Positions 17,657 to 26,431 of a DNA stretch of 64,000 nucleotides are shown in pieces. The DNA is from Arcticimaribacter sp002477625 (GTDB taxonomy: Bacteria; Bacteroidota; Bacteroidia; Flavobacteriales; Flavobacteriaceae): positions 1,736,001 to 1,800,000 of the forward strand of contig OX044358.1 in the NCBI GenBank assembly GCA_943846665.1, given 5' to 3'. The position numbers and the translations under genes are program-made. Below the pieces are notes generated by a model. It was not told the DNA's origin, ran no database searches, and saw only the letters and a list, made by a program, of their open reading frames with translations. Numbering within the stretch: the first letter of the stretch is position 1; each line of letters opens with the position of its first letter.

Positions 17657-18230
17657 ATCCATTCGTGTGGAAGGAGGACAGGTTCACCTGCTTCAGTACC
17701 ACCAAGCTCGTGTTGAGCGTTCCTACCGTCAACTTTTTCAAAAGGAATGTCCTTGGAAGCTAATTTCATTAGTTCCAGAACTTCCAGCAACTGGATTGTA
17801 TAAACTTCGTTTCCTTTATAATGATCGCTCTTTTTCTTTTGAACTTATTCCCTATGTAGTTCGAAAAATAGAAACTCTAAAACTTATTGAGATTAATGAC
17901 TATCAATATGATTTGAAGTATACCGATCGTGCGTTCCTCAACCAGACCTTTGCTTTACGAGGAGACTGTGCTGATGTTTTGATGACCAAAAACGGTTTTT
18001 TGACCGATACGTCCTATTGTAATATTCTCTTATACGATGGAACCGATTGGGTTACACCCGAAAAACCCTTGTTTGAAGGGGTGCAGCGCAGTTACCTCTT
18101 AGACCATAAAAAAATTCAAAAGGTAAGCATTCGGTCGACAGAGCTTTCTAACTACCAAAGCTATCAGTTGATCAATGCAATGAATTCCTTTGTGGAAAAT
18201 CGATTTCTGTCTGTTGGGGGGATTGTATAA
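17640..18230 (+). CDS. pabC: Aminodeoxychorismate lyase-like class IV aminotransferase
   Basis: 196-residue PLP-dependent fold-type IV protein, expected to release p-aminobenzoate from aminodeoxychorismate. The lysine in YDLKYTDRAFLNQT lines up with the PLP lysine of E. coli PabC (GLKHLNRLEQV), and LTDTSYCNILLYDG matches the region after it. It is shorter than E. coli PabC, mostly at the N-terminus, but begins with a normal MYPLFESIRVEGGQ. It overlaps pabB and is followed immediately by a hairpin terminator, so pabBC is a closed two-gene unit. Confidence 0.82.
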   Translation: MYPLFESIRVEGGQVHLLQYHQARVERSYRQLFQKECPWKLISLVPELPATGLYKLRFLYNDRSFSFELIPYVVRKIETLKLIEINDYQYDLKYTDRAFLNQTFALRGDCADVLMTKNGFLTDTSYCNILLYDGTDWVTPEKPLFEGVQRSYLLDHKKIQKVSIRSTELSNYQSYQLINAMNSFVENRFLSVGGIV

Positions 18231-18257
18231 AAAACCAGAGCAGTATGCTCTGGTTTT
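18231..18257. terminator. Bidirectional hairpin terminator between pabC and the lipoprotein remnant
   Basis: Perfect 12-bp stem AAAACCAGAGCA / TGCTCTGGTTTT with a 3-base loop GTA. It begins directly after the pabC stop codon and has A/T runs on both sides, so it can serve both strands. Confidence 0.85.
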
Positions 18258-18278
18258 AAAATCAGTAAATATGCAGTA

Positions 18279-19164
18279 TTAGTCGCAGGTGTTATATTGT
18301 TCTCCTGTAGCTGGTCCATTGGTACTGCTTCCATCTCCAGTTCCATCGCTTAGAATAAGAGTACCATTTGGATCTGTCAAGGTATAAAGATTTTCTCCTT
18401 CCCAATCACCTGCATTGTATGTGAATAGTAACCTGGATGTAACCTCAGGGATGGTGATAGTTACATCAGTTGAAGCACCTGTACAAGTGTATTCTGTTTC
18501 ATTTCCGTCTATGGAAACGACAATATTTCCACCATTCCAACCATCTCCAAATACATCAGTCATACTTAAAGTCCAATTTCCTGGTTCAGGTGTTTTGAAA
18601 CATACAACTACAGAGGAATACTTAAAAGGCGCATTGTGAGAGGTTGTTCTGACATTTTGCCCTGTATCTTCAGTAGAAAATGATCTACCATCTGTAAGTT
18701 TTAAATCATATCGTACAATAAATAAATCTCCTCCATCAATTTGACTTGCATCTAAGCCTAGTTTACTTAACATAGTTTCTGCGTCTATTGAATACTGATG
18801 TTCGGGAAACCCTGAATCACCTTCAGAAAAAGCCGAAGCTGGAACGTTTTCCAACAATACTTCATCAATTGTAAGTACTGAATTGTCTACTGGGGTCGTG
18901 TCCGCAAATAATAAATAAATATCCGCAGATTCAATAGTATCATTGCTGCCAAAATCATTGAATAAAACCGTTGTTTTAAGAGATGATTCTGAAGGATTTA
19001 ATTTTATTTATTACTCCTCCTTCTACTGCAACGGTAGACAACACTGCACCAGTGTTTTTACCAATTATGTCTTCGTCTAAGGGTGAATCATTGTATTCAC
19101 ATGAAACAAAAGCCCGTAAAAATAATAAGCTGTAAAAAGTTGTTTTAAAAATTTTCATGTTCAT
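18279..19164 (-). pseudogene. Frameshifted lipoprotein gene, paralogue of the susCD-operon lipoprotein
   Basis: Two minus-strand frames make one broken gene. The first starts MNMKIFKTTF and has a lipoprotein signal ending in Cys22 (FLRAFVSC). It breaks near 19002-19005, in a run of four T (A on the coding strand). The second frame continues in sense (LNPSESSLKTTVLFND...) to the stop at 18279. Removing one base would give about 294 codons, almost the same as the intact 293-residue paralogue at 10492-11373, and the middle region is recognisably similar (LTDGRSFSTED versus TTDGRTFTADD). The C-terminus carries DVFGDGWNGGNIVVSIDG, a motif common in extracellular flavobacterial proteins. It lies 5 bases after the susD remnant. 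A sequencing error in the homopolymer is possible, but the neighbouring deletion favours real decay. Confidence 0.75.
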
Positions 19165-19169
19165 TTTTT

Positions 19170-19542
19170 TTAGTTTATAAAGCCATTGGATGGATTGGTG
19201 TCCCAAAACACCTGTTCGGTTACTTCTTCCTTTTGATCAGAATTTGAATTATTCGTAACACTTGTATTGGGGTAGAAAAAAGAACGAATAAAATTATTTA
19301 CATCCGCAGCTCTTAGTGGCTGTAAATCGTCAGGTTTACCTCTTCTTCTAAAAGAGTTGTAGGCTTCAACTCCATTTCCAAATAAAGCAATATGATATTC
19401 AGTCATGATGATATTTAATCTTTCATCATCACTAGCCACCTGTTTCGTAGAGAATAGTTCCCGAGATTGATTTTTGTTGCGCCAACCCAACGGAAAGCGT
19501 AAACATCCCTATTAAGGATAAAAAGAAATAAAGTTTCTTCAT
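19170..19542 (-). pseudogene. Deletion remnant fusing the start of a susC gene to the end of a susD gene
   Basis: From an ATG at 19540-19542 the minus strand reads a SusC-like signal peptide (MKKLYFFLSLIGMFTLSV...) and the start of a carboxypeptidase-like domain (QQKSISGTI), then meets a stop after 36 codons. In another frame the same DNA continues as the last ~90 codons of a SusD protein: MTEYHIALFGNGVEAYNSFR and FIRSFFYPNTSVTNNSNS, which closely match the C-terminus of the intact SusD at 11382-13076. The junction lies around 19440-19465. About 3 kb of susC and three quarters of susD are therefore missing. Not expected to make a functional product. Confidence 0.8.
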
Positions 19543-19946
19543 GATTAATGATTTATAATTTGAATCCGAAAAATCCTAATATTTTGTTAATACGAGGACT
19601 TTTTTTAGAGAATTGTTAGAGATAAGCGTCTGTAAATCCGATTTTAACAAAGAAAAGCACGAAATTTACTTACTATATTAATTGTCGACTTTATGACAAT
19701 CAATTTCCTGTTTTTGGTAGTCTGATTTCGGTGAATGGGATGATCCATTTGAATCACGAGATCACTTAAAAAAAAGGAGAAACTCAACTAAAAACACCTC
19801 AACATCTTCAAGAGTCGATTGGATATTCTGGACATTGTTAATAAAAAAGAAGTGCGGGATCGGATTTTCTTTGTATTCGGTTTGAATCTTAAGAAAAGAT
19901 TCCTACATTTGCAGCCCTTTAAAAAGGGAATAATATAAAATTATAT
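19543..19946. other. Intergenic region upstream of rpsL
   Basis: About 400 bases with no plausible gene. The right end holds the ribosomal promoter. The left part would once have held the promoter of the decayed susC gene; no exact TAnnTTTG box is seen there on the minus strand. A short CCCTTT/AAAGGG inverted repeat at 19915-19928 lies in the presumed rpsL leader. Confidence 0.7.
19881..19911 (+). promoter_or_regulatory. Promoter of the rpsL ribosomal cluster (TTTG-N19-TACATTTG)
   Basis: A -33 box TTTG (19881-19884) and a -7 box TACATTTG (19904-19911) are separated by exactly 19 bases, a full match to the Bacteroidota primary-sigma consensus. It is the best promoter in the window and lies 35 bases before the rpsL ATG. 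Confidence 0.82.
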
Positions 19947-20321
19947 ATGCCAACTATTGCACAATTAGTACGAAAAGGAAGAGTCACCATTACCAAGAAG
20001 AGTAAATCGGCTGCTTTGGATTCGTGTCCACAAAGAAGAGGAGTATGCACGCGTGTTTACACGACGACTCCAAAAAAACCTAACTCAGCAATGCGTAAAG
20101 TAGCACGTGTTCGTTTGACCAACGGTAAAGAAGTCAATGCATACATCCCCGGAGAAGGACATAACCTCCAAGAGCACTCGATAGTATTGGTACGTGGCGG
20201 AAGAGTTAAAGATTTACCAGGGGTTCGTTATCACATCGTAAGAGGAGCACTGGATACAGCCGGAGTAGAAGGCCGTCTTCAGAGAAGATCTAAATACGGA
20301 GCAAAACGACCTAAGAAGTAA
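19947..20321 (+). CDS. rpsL: 30S ribosomal protein S12
   Basis: 124 residues, full length for bacterial S12. Lies at the decoding centre and contributes to accuracy. The conserved segments TTPKKPNSAMRKVARVRLT and EGHNLQEHSIVLVRGGRVKD are intact. The lysines whose change gives streptomycin resistance in other bacteria are the wild-type residues here. First gene of the 28-gene ribosomal cluster. No Shine-Dalgarno sequence precedes it, only an A/T-rich leader, as expected in Bacteroidota. Confidence 0.98.
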   Translation: MPTIAQLVRKGRVTITKKSKSAALDSCPQRRGVCTRVYTTTPKKPNSAMRKVARVRLTNGKEVNAYIPGEGHNLQEHSIVLVRGGRVKDLPGVRYHIVRGALDTAGVEGRLQRRSKYGAKRPKK

Positions 20322-20349
20322 AAAAACATTAACTCTTTAAGCATCAATT

Positions 20350-20826
20350 ATGAGAAAAAGACAAGCAAAAAAACGTCCCCTGTTACCGGATCCACAGTTC
20401 AATGATCAACTGGTAACGCGTTTCGTGAACATGATCATGTGGGACGGAAAAAAATCAGTTGCTTTCCGAATTTTTTACGACGCCATGGCGATCGTAGAGG
20501 AACGCAGCCAAGACGAAGAAAAAACACCATTAGAAATATGGAAAGAAGCATTATCCAATGTTATGCCACACGTAGAAGTACGTAGCAGACGTGTTGGGGG
20601 AGCAACCTTCCAAATTCCAATGCAAATTCGTCCAGACCGAAAGGTCTCTCTTGCAATGAAATGGATGATTACTTACGCTCGTAAGCGTAACGAAAAAACC
20701 ATGGCTTTGCGTTTAGCGAATGAGGTACTTGCAGCTTCGAAAGAAGAAGGTGCTGCTGTTAAGAAGCGTTTAGATACGCACAAAATGGCAGAAGCAAATA
20801 AGGCCTTTTCACATTTTAGATTCTAA
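20350..20826 (+). CDS. rpsG: 30S ribosomal protein S7
   Basis: 158 residues, normal length. Primary 16S rRNA-binding protein that nucleates the 30S head and lines the E site. Characteristic segments MRKRQAKKRPLLPDPQFND and EVRSRRVGGATFQIP are present. Sits 28 bases after rpsL and 27 before fusA, in the classical str-operon order. Confidence 0.98.
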   Translation: MRKRQAKKRPLLPDPQFNDQLVTRFVNMIMWDGKKSVAFRIFYDAMAIVEERSQDEEKTPLEIWKEALSNVMPHVEVRSRRVGGATFQIPMQIRPDRKVSLAMKWMITYARKRNEKTMALRLANEVLAASKEEGAAVKKRLDTHKMAEANKAFSHFRF

Positions 20827-20853
20827 ACGTAAACAACAACTGATACACTTATC

Positions 20854-22980
20854 ATGGCAAGAGATTTAAAATATACTAGAAACATTGGGATTGCTGCGCA
20901 TATTGATGCCGGTAAAACCACAACTACAGAACGTGTGTTGTTTTACACAGGGGTAAGTCATAAGATTGGTGAGGTGCACGATGGTGCAGCAACCATGGAC
21001 TGGATGGAGCAAGAGCAAGAGCGTGGTATTACCATTACTTCTGCAGCTACAACCTGTACTTGGAACTTCCCAACCGAACAAGGAGAACCCCTTGATCAAA
21101 CAAAACCCTATCACTTTAATATCATTGATACTCCCGGCCACGTTGATTTCACCGTGGAAGTGAACCGATCTCTTCGTGTACTCGATGGATTGGTATTTTT
21201 GTTTTCAGCAGTTGACGGTGTGGAGCCTCAATCTGAGACCAACTGGAGATTAGCGGATAACTACAAAGTACCTCGTATTGGTTTTGTCAATAAAATGGAC
21301 CGTCAAGGATCTAACTTTATTGGTGTTTGTAACCAGGTAAAAGACATGTTGAAGTCGAATGCCGTTCCAATTGTATTGAACATTGGGGATGAAGAAGATT
21401 TCAGAGGAATTGTTGATTTAGTTAAAAACCGCGCCATTGTATGGCACGACGATAACTTTGGGTCTACGTTTGACGTAGTGGATATTCCAGACAACATGAA
21501 AGAGGAAGCTCGAAAATACCGGGCACTACTTATTGAAGAAGTTGCTGGATACGACGAAAACCTTCTAGAAAAATTCATGGAAGACGAAGATTCAATTACT
21601 GAAGACGAAGTGCACGCAGCATTGAGAGCAGCAGTAATGGATATGTCGATCATTCCTATGGTTTGTGGTTCAGCCTTTAAAAACAAAGGAGTACAATTTC
21701 TTTTAGATGCTGTATGTCGTTACCTACCTTCACCAGAAGATAAGGAATCGATTATCGGTACTGATCCAGATACTGGAGAAGAAATTTCTAGAGCACCTTC
21801 TGTAACGGATCCTTTTGCTGCATTGGCATTTAAGATTGCTACCGATCCTTTTGTAGGACGTTTAGCATTTTTCCGTGCATATTCAGGACGCTTAGATGCG
21901 GGTTCTTATGTATTGAATAATCGTTCAGGAAAAAAAGAACGTATATCACGTATTTATCAAATGCATTCCAATAAGCAAAACTCGATCGATTATATCGAAG
22001 CAGGAGATATTGGAGCAGCTGTTGGATTTAAATCCATCAAAACTGGAGATACTTTATCTGCAGAGAAAAGCCCAATCATTTTGGAGTCCATGGACTTTCC
22101 AGATCCAGTAATTGGTATTGCTGTAGAGCCTAAGACAAAAGCAGATGTAGATAAATTGGGTATGGCTTTAGCTAAACTAGCTGAAGAAGATCCAACCTTC
22201 CAAGTTAAGACGGATGAAGCTTCTGGCCAAACCATCATTTCTGGAATGGGTGAGCTACACTTAGATATTATTGTTGACCGCCTTCGAAGAGAATTTAAAG
22301 TTGAGGTTAATCAAGGTCAGCCACAGGTTGAATACAAAGAAGCCTTAACCCAATTGGCAGATCACCGCGAAGTTTATAAGAAACAATCGGGTGGACGTGG
22401 GAAGTTCGCAGACATTGTATTTACCATCGAACCAGCTGATGAAGGGAAGACAGGTCTTGAGTTTGTAAACCTTATTAAGGGTGGAAATGTTCCGAAGGAA
22501 TATGTACCCGCTGTTGAGAAAGGATTTAGAGACTCTATGGTCAATGGACCTTTAGCTGGATTTGAAGTTGATGCAATGAAGGTTACCCTTAAGGATGGTT
22601 CATTCCACCCAGTAGATTCAGATTCACTATCCTTTGAGCTTGCAGCTAGAATGGGCTTTAAAGCTTCAGCAAAAGCAGCCAAAGCTGTGATTTTGGAGCC
22701 AATCATGAAAGTTGAAGTATTGACTCCCGAAGAAAATATGGGAGATATTGTAGGAGATCTTAACAAACGCCGTGGTCAAGTAAACGCTATGGATGATCGT
22801 GCAGGTTCTAAAGTTGTAAAAGCATTAGTACCCTTATCAGAAATGTTTGGGTATGTTACCTCATTAAGAACATTATCTTCTGGTAGAGCAACCTCTACAA
22901 TGGAATTTTCACACTACGAAGCAACACCTGCTAACATTTCACAAGATGTGATCGCAGAAGTTAACGGTCAAAAATCTTAA
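20854..22980 (+). CDS. fusA: Translation elongation factor G
   Basis: 708-residue translocase GTPase. G1 is AHIDAGKTTTTERVL near residue 15, the switch-II motif DTPGHVDFTVEV near residue 91 and NKMD near residue 146. Domains II-V follow in normal length, including GRGKFADIVF (domain IV) and the C-terminal FGYVTSLRTLSSGRATSTME. The next gene is rpsJ rather than tuf, so EF-Tu must be encoded elsewhere, as I understand is common in Bacteroidota. Confidence 0.98.
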   Translation: MARDLKYTRNIGIAAHIDAGKTTTTERVLFYTGVSHKIGEVHDGAATMDWMEQEQERGITITSAATTCTWNFPTEQGEPLDQTKPYHFNIIDTPGHVDFTVEVNRSLRVLDGLVFLFSAVDGVEPQSETNWRLADNYKVPRIGFVNKMDRQGSNFIGVCNQVKDMLKSNAVPIVLNIGDEEDFRGIVDLVKNRAIVWHDDNFGSTFDVVDIPDNMKEEARKYRALLIEEVAGYDENLLEKFMEDEDSITEDEVHAALRAAVMDMSIIPMVCGSAFKNKGVQFLLDAVCRYLPSPEDKESIIGTDPDTGEEISRAPSVTDPFAALAFKIATDPFVGRLAFFRAYSGRLDAGSYVLNNRSGKKERISRIYQMHSNKQNSIDYIEAGDIGAAVGFKSIKTGDTLSAEKSPIILESMDFPDPVIGIAVEPKTKADVDKLGMALAKLAEEDPTFQVKTDEASGQTIISGMGELHLDIIVDRLRREFKVEVNQGQPQVEYKEALTQLADHREVYKKQSGGRGKFADIVFTIEPADEGKTGLEFVNLIKGGNVPKEYVPAVEKGFRDSMVNGPLAGFEVDAMKVTLKDGSFHPVDSDSLSFELAARMGFKASAKAAKAVILEPIMKVEVLTPEENMGDIVGDLNKRRGQVNAMDDRAGSKVVKALVPLSEMFGYVTSLRTLSSGRATSTMEFSHYEATPANISQDVIAEVNGQKS

Positions 22981-22992
22981 ATCATTAGTACG

Positions 22993-23298
22993 ATGAGTCA
23001 AAAAATTAGAATTAAATTAAAGTCTTACGATTACAACTTAGTAGATAAGTCTGCTGATAAAATTGTAAAAACAGTGAAAACTACGGGTGCTGTAGTAACG
23101 GGTCCTATCCCATTGCCAACACACAAAAAAATCTTTACGGTATTGCGTTCTCCTCACGTTAACAAGAAGTCAAGAGAGCAATTTCAATTGTGTTCTTACA
23201 AACGTTTGTTGGACATTTACAGTTCATCTTCAAAAACAATTGATGCTTTAATGAAGCTTGAATTGCCTAGTGGAGTAGAAGTAGAGATCAAAGTTTAA
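22993..23298 (+). CDS. rpsJ: 30S ribosomal protein S10
   Basis: 101 residues, full length. Part of the 30S head and, as NusE, a partner in transcription antitermination. Motif IPLPTHKKIFTVLRSPHVNK is typical. It follows fusA by 12 bases, which joins the str and S10 operons into one unit. The 57-base gap to rplC is one of the larger gaps in the cluster; it contains a short direct repeat (tacgcat) but no recognisable promoter box. Confidence 0.98.
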   Translation: MSQKIRIKLKSYDYNLVDKSADKIVKTVKTTGAVVTGPIPLPTHKKIFTVLRSPHVNKKSREQFQLCSYKRLLDIYSSSSKTIDALMKLELPSGVEVEIKV

Positions 23299-23355
23299 GT
23301 ATACGCATTACAGGGTACGCATAAAATATAAATCATTAATTAATTAAATAATCAT

Positions 23356-23973
23356 ATGTCTGGGTTAATAGGAAAGAAAATCGGTATGACCAGCCTCTTT
23401 GACGAGCAAGGAAAAAATATTCCTTGTACTGTTATTGAGCTAGGACCATGCGTGGTTACCCAAGTCAGAACCGAAGAGGTTGACGGGTATAGCGCTCTTC
23501 AACTTGGTTTCGATGACAAGGCAGAAAAGAGAGCAACTAACGCTGCTCTTGGGCACTTCAAAAAGGCCAATACTGTACCTAAAAAGAAAGTCGTTGAATT
23601 CCAAGATTTTGAAGAAGAGTACAAATTAGGTGATACACTCACAGTGGAGCTTTTTAAAGAAGGCGAATTTGTTGATGTATCAGGAACATCTAAAGGTAAA
23701 GGTTTCCAAGGAGTTGTAAAACGTCACGGATTTGCAGGAGTAGGTCAAGCGACCCACGGTCAGCACAACCGTCTTCGTGCACCGGGATCAATTGGAGCAG
23801 CTTCTTATCCTGCACGTGTATTCAAAGGAATGCGCATGGCAGGTCAAATGGGAACTGACAAAGTTAAAGTACAGAACTTAAAAGTGTTAAAGGTAGTGGC
23901 TGAAAAGAACCTACTTGTTGTAAAAGGAGCAGTTCCTGGTCACACGAACGCTTACGTAATCGTTGAGAAATAA
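23356..23973 (+). CDS. rplC: 50S ribosomal protein L3
   Basis: 205 residues, normal length. Primary 23S rRNA-binding protein whose loop approaches the peptidyl-transferase centre. Typical start MSGLIGKKIGMTSLFDEQGK and loop segment ATHGQHNRLRAPGSIG; FKGMRMAGQMG follows. The stop codon shares one base with the rplD start (TAATG), implying translational coupling. Confidence 0.98.
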   Translation: MSGLIGKKIGMTSLFDEQGKNIPCTVIELGPCVVTQVRTEEVDGYSALQLGFDDKAEKRATNAALGHFKKANTVPKKKVVEFQDFEEEYKLGDTLTVELFKEGEFVDVSGTSKGKGFQGVVKRHGFAGVGQATHGQHNRLRAPGSIGAASYPARVFKGMRMAGQMGTDKVKVQNLKVLKVVAEKNLLVVKGAVPGHTNAYVIVEK

Positions 23974-24605
23974 TGGAAGTAGCTGTAGTAGACATTCAAG
24001 GAAAAAAGACAGGTCGGAAAGTTCAACTTTCTGAAACTGTTTTCGGCATTGAGCCCAATACTCACGCTGTATATTTAGATGTGAAATCACATTTAGCGAA
24101 CAAGCGTCAAGGAACTCACAAAGCCAAAGAACGTGGAGAAATCAAAGGAAGTACACGTAAGATCAAAAAACAAAAAGGAACCGGTACAGCACGTGCAGGA
24201 TCTATAAAGAATCCACTCTTTAGAGGTGGAGGTCGTGTTTTTGGTCCTCGTCCCCGCGATTATAGCCAAAAAGTAAATAAGAAAGTTAAACGTCTAGCGC
24301 GTAAATCTGCCCTGAGTATCAAGGCACAAGAAAATGCTATCATCGTTTTAGAAGACTTTCAATTTGACACAGTAAAAACAGCAAACTACCTTAGTGTTTT
24401 AAAGTCTTTAGGATTGGAAAACAAAAAGTCAGTAGTAGTGTTGGCTGAGCCAAATAAAAATGTATATTTGTCATCGCGCAATATAAAACATTCACAAGCT
24501 ATAACTAGCTCAGAATTAAACACTTACAAGATAGTAAACACCAACAGTTTGGTTTTATTTGAAAGTGCAGTTGCCGGAATAGAAACCCTTTTGAACAAAG
24601 CATAG
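23973..24605 (+). CDS. rplD: 50S ribosomal protein L4
   Basis: 210 residues. Early assembly protein with a long loop lining the exit tunnel, visible here as KQKGTGTARAGSIKNPLFRG followed by GGRVFGPRPRDY. In E. coli L4 also represses its own operon; whether that applies here cannot be judged. Starts on the last base of rplC and ends four bases before rplW. Confidence 0.98.
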   Translation: MEVAVVDIQGKKTGRKVQLSETVFGIEPNTHAVYLDVKSHLANKRQGTHKAKERGEIKGSTRKIKKQKGTGTARAGSIKNPLFRGGGRVFGPRPRDYSQKVNKKVKRLARKSALSIKAQENAIIVLEDFQFDTVKTANYLSVLKSLGLENKKSVVVLAEPNKNVYLSSRNIKHSQAITSSELNTYKIVNTNSLVLFESAVAGIETLLNKA

Positions 24606-24609
24606 CGTT

Positions 24610-24900
24610 ATGAGTATTTTAATCAAGCCTATCATTACCGAGAAAGCAACAGCAGATAGCGAAATGAATAATTGCTATACGTTTCTTGTAAACCCAACCT
24701 CTAACAAGGTTGAAATCAAGAAAGCAGTAGAAGCAACTTACGGAGTTTCTGTAGAAAAAGTAAGAACCTTGCGATACGGTGTAGAGCGTAAAACACGCTA
24801 CACTAAAACAGGTCTACAAAAAGGAAAAACAAATAGCACCAAGAAAGCAGTCGTACAGGTTGCCGAAGGGGATGCTATTGATTTTTATAGTAATCTTTAA
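24610..24900 (+). CDS. rplW: 50S ribosomal protein L23
   Basis: 96 residues, normal length. Lies at the tunnel exit and docks trigger factor and signal recognition particle. The start MSILIKPIITEKATADSE and the central loop carrying RKTRYTKTGLQKGKTNS are family-typical. Nine bases before rplB. Confidence 0.97.
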   Translation: MSILIKPIITEKATADSEMNNCYTFLVNPTSNKVEIKKAVEATYGVSVEKVRTLRYGVERKTRYTKTGLQKGKTNSTKKAVVQVAEGDAIDFYSNL

Positions 24901-24909
24901 CAGCGTCAC

Positions 24910-25734
24910 ATGTCAGTTAGAAAATTAAAACCGATAACACCCGCCCAGCGTTTTAGAGTAGTAAATGGATTTGACGCTATTACTACTGATAAGCCGGAGA
25001 AGAGTTTGTTGGCTCCTAAGAAGCGAAGTGGAGGTAGAAACAACACAGGTAAAATGACCATGCGCCACCTAGGTGGAGGTCATAAGAAACGATATCGTAT
25101 CATCGATTTCAAACGTAACAAATTTGATGTTGCCGCTGAAGTATTGTCGATTGAATACGATCCGAACCGTACTTCGTTTATTGCACTTGTGCAATACAAA
25201 GACGGCGAGAAGCGATACATCATCGCTCAAAATGGTCTTCAGGTAGGACAAAAAGTTATCTCTGGAGCATCAGTTGCTCCCGAAGTAGGTAACGCATTAC
25301 CTTTATCTTCAATTCCATTAGGTACAATCATTTCTTGTATAGAATTGCGTCCAGAAGCTGGAGCTAGTATTGCACGTAGTGCAGGTTCTTTTGCTCAGTT
25401 AATGGCACGTGATGGTAAATACGCAACGGTAAAATTACCGTCTGGCGAAACCCGTTTGATCTTAGTAACATGTATGGCGACTATTGGAGCTGTATCGAAT
25501 TCAGATCATCAATTACTTGTTTCAGGTAAAGCCGGTCGTTCTCGTTGGTTAGGTCGTCGTCCAAGAACTAGACCAGTAGCAATGAACCCTGTCGATCACC
25601 CCATGGGTGGTGGTGAAGGCCGTGCATCTGGAGGACACCCACGTAACCGTAATGGTATTCCTGCTAAAGGATACCGTACGCGTACCAAGACAAAAGCGAG
25701 TAGTAAATTCATTATCGAACGTAGAAAAAAATAA
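24910..25734 (+). CDS. rplB: 50S ribosomal protein L2
   Basis: 274 residues, normal length. Core 23S rRNA-binding protein needed for subunit association and peptidyl transfer. The C-terminal motif MNPVDHPMGGGEGRASGGHP contains the conserved histidine implicated in peptidyl transferase activity. GRNNTGKMTMRHLGGGHKKR at the N-terminal side is also typical. Six bases before rpsS. Confidence 0.98.
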   Translation: MSVRKLKPITPAQRFRVVNGFDAITTDKPEKSLLAPKKRSGGRNNTGKMTMRHLGGGHKKRYRIIDFKRNKFDVAAEVLSIEYDPNRTSFIALVQYKDGEKRYIIAQNGLQVGQKVISGASVAPEVGNALPLSSIPLGTIISCIELRPEAGASIARSAGSFAQLMARDGKYATVKLPSGETRLILVTCMATIGAVSNSDHQLLVSGKAGRSRWLGRRPRTRPVAMNPVDHPMGGGEGRASGGHPRNRNGIPAKGYRTRTKTKASSKFIIERRKK

Positions 25735-25740
25735 ACAACT

Positions 25741-26019
25741 ATGGCACGTTCATTAAAAAAAGGACCCTTTGTACACCACAGCCTTGAAAAAAAGGTAGTG
25801 GCCAATGTTGAGTCGAACAGTAAAGCCGTAATAAAAACGTGGTCTCGTGCTTCGTTAATTACGCCGGACTTTGTAGGACAAACAATTGCAGTGCACAACG
25901 GAAGACAATTTATTCCTGTATACGTTACAGAGAATATGGTAGGACATAAACTAGGCGAATTTTCACCAACACGATCGTATCGTGGTCACGGTGGAGCCAA
26001 AAACAAAGGTAAAAAATAA
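25741..26019 (+). CDS. rpsS: 30S ribosomal protein S19
   Basis: 92 residues, normal length. 30S head protein that contacts S13 and the 50S subunit. Segments MARSLKKGPFVHHSLEKKV and GHKLGEFSPTRSYRGHGG are diagnostic. Six bases separate it from rplV. Confidence 0.98.
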   Translation: MARSLKKGPFVHHSLEKKVVANVESNSKAVIKTWSRASLITPDFVGQTIAVHNGRQFIPVYVTENMVGHKLGEFSPTRSYRGHGGAKNKGKK

Positions 26020-26025
26020 TAGCTC

Positions 26026-26430
26026 ATGGGAAATCGTAAAAGACTAGCAGCAGAAGCTATTAAAGAAGCGAAAAAATCGCTCGCCTTTGCTAAGCTAAAT
26101 AACTGTCCAACATCACCACGAAAAATGCGCCTTGTTGCGGATTTAGTTCGCGGAGAAGAAGTAAACAAAGCACTTGCTATTTTGAAATTCAATCCAAAAG
26201 AAGCTTCTCGTAGATTAGAGAAATTACTTCTATCAGCTTTAACCAACTGGCAAGCTAAGAATGAGGAAGGTGATATCGAAAAAGCAGCTCTTTTTGTAAA
26301 AGAAATCCGTGTAGACGGAGGAAGTATGCTGAAAAGACTACGACCAGCACCACAAGGAAGAGCACACCGAATTCGCAAGCGTTCGAATCATGTGACTTTA
26401 GTTTTAGGATCAAACAATTTAGACAACTAA
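26026..26430 (+). CDS. rplV: 50S ribosomal protein L22
   Basis: 134 residues, somewhat longer than E. coli L22 at both ends. Its beta-hairpin, including LKRLRPAPQGRAHRIRKRSN, reaches into the exit tunnel near the macrolide site. Conserved SPRKMRLVADLVRGEEVNKA. The stop is one base from the rpsC start. Confidence 0.97.
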   Translation: MGNRKRLAAEAIKEAKKSLAFAKLNNCPTSPRKMRLVADLVRGEEVNKALAILKFNPKEASRRLEKLLLSALTNWQAKNEEGDIEKAALFVKEIRVDGGSMLKRLRPAPQGRAHRIRKRSNHVTLVLGSNNLDN

Positions 26431-26431
26431 T

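Noticed and set aside
18164..18346. 60-codon minus-strand frame across the pabC end
   Set aside because: It spans the pabC 3' end and the terminator hairpin, is out of frame with the lipoprotein remnant, and has no signal of coding.
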